64,000 nt of DNA from Monosporascus cannonballus (Eukaryota > Ascomycota > Sordariomycetes > Xylariales): NCBI GenBank assembly GCA_004154925.1, contig QJNS01000289.1:28928-92927 (forward strand). Reading direction: 5' to 3'. Positions 57,029 through 64,000 of this stretch are shown here, in pieces. The translations under genes and the position numbers were made by a program. Numbering within the stretch: the first letter of the stretch is position 1; every line of letters starts with the position of its first letter. The notes below the pieces were generated by a model. That model saw only the letters and a list, made by a program, of their open reading frames with translations, searched no databases and was not told the DNA's origin.

Positions 57029-60000
57029 CTTGGATCCTAAGAGCAGTCTGAGCTTCTAGTTCGACTCAAAACCCATGGGAAACTATGCGTCGGTTTGGGC
57101 AAACTCGGAAGAAGCCAGTCTTTGTGATAGGAGATAGTCGCGGCGGCTCTCAGTGAGTTATACTTGCAAGTGCATTGAGGAGCTAGACGAGCCGAGAAGC
57201 GTCGGGTTCTGGAATGCAGGTCTCAAATGGCGATGGCGCAAACTGGTTGTAAGGTAAAGCGACAGCTGCCGTGGAACTAGGGGCGAGAGGTGTATTTTCC
57301 AGAACAACTAGAAAGAAGCACAAGTAGGACGCGGCAGAACTATTGTACTACGATCGACAAGGAACTCTCGCTTTGACAGCTTGCTCTCGGGTCCGTGCAG
57401 TGTATAGGGAAACAAGCCAACAAGCTTGTGTTGGGTCAAGTGCTAATGCGAAGTGACAGACTCCAAGTAATAAAGGTAATGGCGTAGACTTCGTTTCGTA
57501 TCCGTTCTTAAGGTCTTCGGGATGTTGTAGGTTGCAAGCAGTCAGCACCAGGCATTGGTGTTCTTAGAGAGAGGAGCATCACATAAGGAATGAGGACGGG
57601 CGTGAAGGTTTTGATATGCTAGAATTGAGCAAATTCTACGGTAGAGGGAGAACGAGGGTGGAAAGGGAAAGAAAAGTCCCCGGAAGGCGACAATAGAGAT
57701 AGGGGACGAGATCGGCTTGGATGAGTGGTCTTCATCAAGAGCGAAGATAGGGTAAGCGGTCACAGGTGACTGGCGATGATGAGCGGGGATTGATTATTGG
57801 CGTGTCTTGGGATGCGCCGAAAACATGGACAAACGAAGGTCCCTTAAGTGCACGTGGGTCATACATAAATCGGAGAACTTTAGCGCTACATCAGGGCCCT
57901 GTGTTCGGTTGAGTTGCCTCAGGAGACAGGCGTCAAGGGCGTCCGGGAATGCCCACTTTTAGTGGTCGCCTCCCGTTGACGGAAGTAAACTACCCCCGAA
58001 TCAAGGAGTTGGTTGACACTGCCCAGGTGCTACTGAGTTTGGAAGCCCGGGTACATATACCTATAATACGGTCCTTGTGTACTTCGACAGGTCAGCCCAA
58101 AAAGAAAAACAAGAGACTCAATATATTACTTCATTACTAGTAGGTACCAACCCCTATCGTATACAACTGACTACGGAGGCACACTTCTATTTTACTAAGC
58201 CCTAAGCAATTCCAGTACGTCAACTGTCATGTCGAAGGGTTATTCGATGTTTTCCTGAAGATTCTCCTGGTACGTTGCACTCCGTAGATATAGACTCGGT
58301 TGTTACGCGAGTCGCTTGAAAGAATGACAGGTCAGTCCTCAGGGGGGACGAACCATGCAACCTGGCTTCATCTGCGTTCCAAGGGTTCAGGCGAAGTGGC
58401 TAGCTATCAAGCTACCTAGCGCTAGGTTAGCGGCTTGCGCTAGCCGAGGTGGACATGGCGGGCCTTCCACTTTGCTGCACGCAATCCGTTACCGCCTCCG
58501 TCCTTCCTTGGCTTCACTACCCGTGTAAAGCCAAAGTCGAATCGATGGATCTTTGGCCCACAGTACAGACCGCCGGAGAGCTACCTCCCGGTGCATGTCA
58601 ATAGGTTCTGGCTGTTCTGGCCTTCCAGGTGTATGTCCATATCGAAGTGCAGAAGGATCTTGGAGTTCGAGGTTCAGCATACGGCTTTTGCAGGGCTCCT
58701 TATCTACCGAGTGCCTTTTCATTGGAGGACCGTTGCACTACCGCAGATGATTTGGTATCACGAAGATGGCGTTGCGACCAGCAGTTTTTTCATGTCACCG
58801 ACGGCGTCTTTACATAAAGGCATTGAATGCCTAAGGCATGCGGGTGCCCGAGAAGCGTCCTTTACTCTCCACCGTCCTTTCCCCTAGCCCATATATTGTC
58901 AGGTCTATCGTGCTCAAACCTGCTCCCGTGTTCAAACCTGCTCCTATAATTTGGATCATGGCCGCTAACCGACCCAACCCGGGGCTCCGGGCCTTATGCG
59001 TCCAAGTTGCATGCTATCCAATTCTCTTTGTGACTTGCATCTACGATCAACTCCGGACGCAAAAGGGCGGAAAAATTCGAGGGAGGACTCACAAGGCGAG
59101 AGCTGTGAGCCGCTATTGCCTATGACGATGCAGCTCATGACGAGTGGCATACTGCCAGCCACAGTCAAGATAAGGAGGGTAACGGAATGCCAGACGATGT
59201 AGCCCGCGGTGAGAGCGGTAGACCGAAAATCCCCAATCCGGGGGAGCCACCACTGGAGGAGTAGGATTCCTAATACAATACTTGGTATTCGGGCCTTCTT
59301 GGGAACTGGTATACACGAGATCGAGACTTGCTACGGACCAAGCATATTTCCGTCCTTATATCTCCAAGTCGACCAGGGAGAGACTCTGCGGAAGTGGAAG
59401 TGGTTGTGGACTGAGGATAGGATTTTACTGAATATTGTGTGTCTAAAGGGCGATTACTCGAGGTTCTAATATGACTAGAGGCACGTCAAATATAACCTTC
59501 CACGTAGAGCCACACCATATTAGGGACATAAGGCGCTCCGGATTTTACTTCCTAAGACGTCCCAGCCAATCAATTCGGAACTCAGTGTTTCCATTGACAC
59601 TTACTCCATGGATATATCCTCTTCTACCCTTTCTTACTTCCTAGCTTGTGGGAGGTTCGGGGCACAGACCCTGTTCTGCGGTCAACAGCTATAATAGGGG
59701 GTAGACCCACCCACCCCCTTTTCCACTTGCTGACCTTGAACGCGAAAACCACGTCTGCGATTCTCAATTTGTAGGGTATGCCTAAGTGAAGGTATCAGGA
59801 TTGTACATAGTTGCACGCGTAATAACTTCGAAGCACCATTAGGTCTATTAGACTGGGATCTCTTACATCTCTACTTATCCATCGTTAATCAAGGAACCAG
59901 TAGTGCGCTGCTAAGCCGGCTCGGCTTCTCACAACCTCTTTCAGGGATCCGGGAACACTCGCTATTGACTAGGGTCCCAATGCTTCTGGCAGAAGCGCAT

Positions 60001-62072
60001 CGTCCGTAAGTGGTTTCCACTGAAGTAGTTGAGATGCTAACGGAACGAACGACCACCAGGCACTAGCATGTATTTGCCCGAGGTATAGGAGATATAAAAT
60101 ATTACTCTCACTGGGTTCCCGTAGGTGACAGTGACGGGCGGAATTACAACCATGCTCTGAATGGACTTTGCACTAGCTGTACTATCCTATCTTGCCAAGT
60201 CGGTGGGGAAGCTTCGCACAACCTACGCCCAAGTATGAACAACCGGTTGGGGCCGAAGAGAATACCTTCGTACTAGGTGCTTGCAACAGAGTTTCCGAGC
60301 AGTGCAACTGCTGGAGATGGACCCGAAGCGCATTCAAAGCTGATGTCGGATCGCTTTTCGTCGCTCCCATAAACTTAAACCCAAGCTGGTGATACATATG
60401 TACAAATCAGTAAAGTGACTAGAAATAGCCAAGTCAGTGTCGGTCTTGACGAGATCTGCGCAGTCTCTATATGATTTACCAACTCAAGGTTCAAATGCCA
60501 GGGAGCATTCGGCCGGCAACTACGTGTGCGCTCGTAGCAAACCAGATGGCTTTGAGTCTTGTCTCTCCCCTCTTATGCTCTCCTATGCACACAATGCTAT
60601 GAAGCTTTGGACTAGCGAGGCAAGACTTACTACTATCAGAGATGTCCAGGCTCGAGCCATCGCGCTTCTATTGTGCAGTACGTACTATTAACAGCTTTAA
60701 GAATACAGGCTGAAAATGAAACTCGGAGAATATAGACGATCATAGTACATCTGCGAATTCCACTAAGCCATGGACAGACGGTTTGCAGGAACTAGATTCG
60801 CATACTGAAAGGCGCGTTGCGCTTGACCTCACGGCCTTGGGGCGGAACATTGGTTATAATGTTAGCTCGAGGAATACAAACCATGCCCACTTCTCCGATA
60901 ACCTCGTAGCTCAGGGTATCCAACACATAAAATCTAAGATAGGTGTTCAGGGAACGTTAGCCATCGCTCAGAGGCCACAACGGACTTGTCATACCCCATC
61001 ATCAGGTTTGAAGCTATCTATCCGAGTTGGGGTTAAACTGTTTCTTATCCCAGCGACTACAAATAGAATTGCGGTGATACATGGCCTGACTGAAGTGAAC
61101 CGGGTCCCAGTGATACTTTTGTCTGGCTATTATACGACTGGATGTAAGCGGCTAACGAAAAAGAAACAAAACGCCGAACGACAGCAGGTGCAGGAATCGA
61201 TAAGCATGAAAGGACTAAGCCGCCTGCACGAACCCCCTAGTCCCCGTGGCATCTTGGAACTGGATCTGGGTCAAGAAGGATAGGTATGAATGAGAACTGC
61301 CCGCAGCTGAGATGGTCTCTGTGCACCGGATCGTGCCAGTGACGCGCAAATTTCCATTTTCTGTGATACGGGCGAATAGCCTCAATACGAAATCTCGAGG
61401 GGCCTTCGCTGTGTGCCTCATGTATAAGGGTCATGACATGTGTAGTTGCTTAACTCAACCAAAGTCCAGGGCCGAAGTGTAGCACGAAGTGTCTCGGACA
61501 AACCGAAGGCAAGGTGGGCCGTGCTGGACCTGCTGCTGTCACTGTCGCTGTCATCTGTAAATTATGAGCCTTGCGTTGCTACAGTATGTAGGTACTATGT
61601 ATGTATTATTGCAAAATGCGCTAACCAAGGAATCGCGGCTGCCTTCCAAGCCTTCTGATTCAGCCTGGCCCTGGGCTTTTTGGCTCCTCGGATTGGCTCA
61701 TAATTTCCTCTGCCACTAAACAGGTAGAGAAATGCCTACGGTTGCTCAATCTTATCGCGACAATTTTCTAGCTAATAGTTTCCCCATCGAGGCTCATCAT
61801 TTCAAAGACCTCCGATTATGTGTTGTCGTATCGCCCGATGATTTACATTAAATGTGTGTTCCTACATACACCTCAAGGTACGATACATCCGGCGATTAAT
61901 GAATGGCCCATGCTGGTCGGTCTGACTCCCCCGTGCCTACAGCCGAGATATCACTAATTGATTGCTCCACGTACCTGGTCCAAATTACCACCGAATCCTT
62001 TTCTTTCCCATTCATGCCATCCTCGCCGACGTCGACTGCCACCCTTGAGTGAATCGACATTAACCTTCAACG
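57029..62072. other. 5-kb stretch without a recognisable gene
   Basis: Frames up to 166 codons (for example 60783-61283 on the plus strand, which has no ATG start) without a known domain or splice structure. A short direct duplication, CAAACCTGCTCC, occurs twice near 58915-58945. 57030-57800 is probably promoter/leader of the basic proline-rich gene, and the last few hundred bases before 62073 the promoter of MNN9. No RNA gene found by eye. Confidence 0.5.
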
Positions 62073-63192
62073 ATGGCGCGCCCCATGGGGCCGGTCCGTC
62101 TCCGGAGGACGAATTACCTGACATTATTCATCGGCGCCGTCTTATGTCTTTTCATCATCTATTTTCTCTCATCCGGCTCCTCTTCACACCAAGCCCCCAT
62201 TCGCAAACCCACCAATGCCAAACTCACCCGAGACCGACCGCCTGTCACTCGCTACAATCTTAACAATGTTACAATCACTGCCGACCCCATCGGAAACGAG
62301 GAGAAGGTCCTCATTCTGACACCCATGGCGCGATTCTACCAAGGGTATTGGGATAACTTATTGAAGCTAGACTATCCTCACCACCTCATAAATCTGGGCT
62401 TCATCTTGCCTAAGAACAAGGAGGGCAATGCTGCGACGACAGCGCTGCAGGCCGCGATAACCAAGGCTCAGAAGGGCCCCGTCGAGAAGCGCTTCAAGAG
62501 CATCGTCATCGAGCGGCAGGACTTCGACGCGCCTTTGGCGTCCCAGGAAGAGAGCGAACGACATAAGATGGCGAACCAGAAGGCCAGGCGCGCAGCCATG
62601 GCCAGGGCCCGCAATTCATTGTTATTCACCACCCTAGGCTTGGAAACGTCCTGGGTTTTGTGGTTGGACGCCGATATCATAGAGACGCCGCCCACCTTGA
62701 TCCAAGATCTGGCAGCCCATAACAAACCCATCATTGCGCCTAACTGCTTTCAGAGATATACCAACTCCGAGACCGGCAAGCTTGATGAGCGACCCTACGA
62801 TTTCAACAACTGGCAAGATAGCCCGACAGCCCAAGAGATAGCCAGCAAGATGGGCCCCGACGACATTATCCTTGAGGGCTACTCCGAGATGGCAACCTAC
62901 CGAGCCCTGATGGCGTACATGGCCGATGCGAAGGAACCTAGGGACTTGGAGGTGCCGCTAGACGGCGTAGGGGGCACCGCGTTGCTAGTGAGAGCCGACG
63001 TCCATCGAGACGGCGCTATGTTCCCGCCTTTCCCCTTCTACCATTTGATCGAGACCGAGGGGTTTGCGAAGATGGCGAAACGATTAGGCTGGCAAGCTAC
63101 GGGCTTGCCGAACTACAAGGTAATGCTCTCGTCTGATCCACCCAGCCGCGGCACACACTAACGTAACCTAGGTTTATCACTACAACGAGTGA
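62073..63192 (+). CDS. MNN9: Mnn9-type alpha-1,6-mannosyltransferase (mannan polymerase subunit, GT62)
   Basis: Golgi type II membrane protein of the Anp1/Mnn9/Van1 family, which extends the alpha-1,6-mannose backbone of N-glycans in mannan polymerase complexes. Exon 1 is 62073-63119. A 52-bp intron (63120-63171, GTAATG..TAG with ACTAAC branch site) leads in phase 0 to a 7-codon last exon, so the product ends NYKVYHYNE and has 355 residues. A short basic N-terminus (MARPMGPVRLRRTN) precedes one signal anchor (about residues 15-34). The catalytic domain has EEKVLILTPMARF, SWVLWLDADIIETPP with the metal-binding DxD (D199, D201), KPIIAPNCFQRY, and DGVGGTALLVRADVHRDGA. Without the small last exon the frame would end in unrelated residues. 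The short N-terminus and ending favour Mnn9 over Van1 or Anp1. Confidence 0.94.
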
Positions 63193-64000
63193 ACGCGGTA
63201 GTAAAGAGTGCCTATTATCACGCAATTATAAAACGAACACAAACCTATCTGCCGCTAGTTCGGGATTTATCGCATTGGAGGATGTGGAATCGTGATAGTG
63301 GTCCTCCCTTTTCGATGCCCTTATACATCGACTCTTTGGGCCCTCGAAGCTCGGCGGCAGTAGTGTTCATGTAGTATATTACGCAATGTTACGAGGAAAG
63401 GCTTGTTTTGATACACACCCCCAAGATAGGATCGCTCCGGGCGGAGTGCTGTACCAATAGCGATACCACACGCGGAGTCAAATGGAATTGGGAAGGCTCT
63501 GAGGAACCGACCCCCGCGCGTCATCGGAAAACGAGGCATGGGTTAGAACGGAGAATCTCTTCTTGATGCTGCTCGAAACTAAAGAGACGGGGAGCGGTGT
63601 AATTCTTAAAATCGTAGGCCGGCTAGGTCTGGTGATAACAGCACGACCGAACGCGCTACTTACTGTTTTCGGGATCATATCAAATGGCCAATTCGGAATA
63701 CATTAGGCAGTCCTACAGCAGAAGTAAGGTCCCGAGGCCTTCGTGTTTCCCCAATGCAGGTTCTCAAAGGCCCGCAATCCAACGCCTGCCACCTAGATAC
63801 AGTCTGCGCACCCATCCTACGAACCCCGTTCATTATCATCCCCACGTAGCATGTATAGAGATGCGCAAGCCCAAACGATTTCTCGCGCCGAACCGATCGA
63901 ACACTTAATCCCCAAATTACGAATAATCCGCGTATCCCCTAACCAGACTCGACGGGCGCCCGGCCGACCACGGGGCCTCCTCCTCTTTCCCGAACCCCCC
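63193..64000. other. Downstream of MNN9, no gene recognised
   Basis: Only short frames (up to about 75 codons), with no motif. The last ~100 bases are C-rich. Confidence 0.5.

Noticed and set aside
60783..61283. 166-codon frame on the plus strand
   Set aside because: Starts without an ATG, no recognisable motif, no supporting splice sites.

Overview
The window is nuclear DNA of a filamentous ascomycete (Pezizomycotina). The genes are split by 49-123 bp introns with GT..AG ends and CTAAC/CTGAC-like branch sites. The protein set is typical of moulds (CYT-4 type mitochondrial RNase, Mnn9, a basic proline-rich protein, mucin-like secreted proteins). A 13-kb AT-rich block carries the marks of repeat-induced point mutation (RIP). 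Sordariomycetes is my best guess at the class, but I cannot prove it from one window. The assembly has one gap (10 Ns at 23012-23021).

Layout. 1-183: start of a secreted cell-wall glucanase-like gene leaving the left edge. 1805-2277: a small AT-rich inverted-repeat element (MITE-like). 3825-4348 (-): a Ser/Thr-rich, probably GPI-anchored protein. 5086-8302 (+): CYT-4/DSS1 mitochondrial exoribonuclease. 9508-11317 (-): Reg1-type PP1 regulatory subunit. 11.3-18.2 kb: a long stretch without a recognisable gene. 18186-23.5 kb and on to 26.1 kb: a compact cluster, TRM5 (-), AlkB-like dioxygenase (+), NUS1 (-), SEC10 (+), with shared divergent promoters. 27524-29616 (-): homeobox regulator. 30833-31084 (+): possible small membrane protein. 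33267-35090 (-): NAD kinase. 37415-38320 (-): exosome subunit RRP46.

38.6-51.7 kb is the RIP block. It holds a full-length but dead Ty3/gypsy retrotransposon on the minus strand (LTRs at 40860-41284 and 47662-48084), with an extra reading frame in antisense to pol, and a dead Fot1/pogo DDE transposase at about 50.05-51.08 kb. Normal-composition DNA resumes with the PP2A activator PTPA/Rrd (52052-53335, +), a mucin-like secreted protein (53818-55399, -) and a basic proline-rich protein (56048-57028, -). After another 5-kb gene-poor stretch comes MNN9 (62073-63192, +).

The named genes are mostly housekeeping: RNA processing and turnover (CYT-4, RRP46, TRM5), secretory pathway and glycosylation (SEC10, NUS1, MNN9), signalling (Reg1, PTPA) and metabolism (NAD kinase). 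No biosynthetic cluster or defence island is visible. The least ordinary items are the antisense zinc-cluster/coiled-coil frame in the gypsy element, the MITE, a GC-AG intron in the homeobox gene, and three genes that read through only if one base is skipped.
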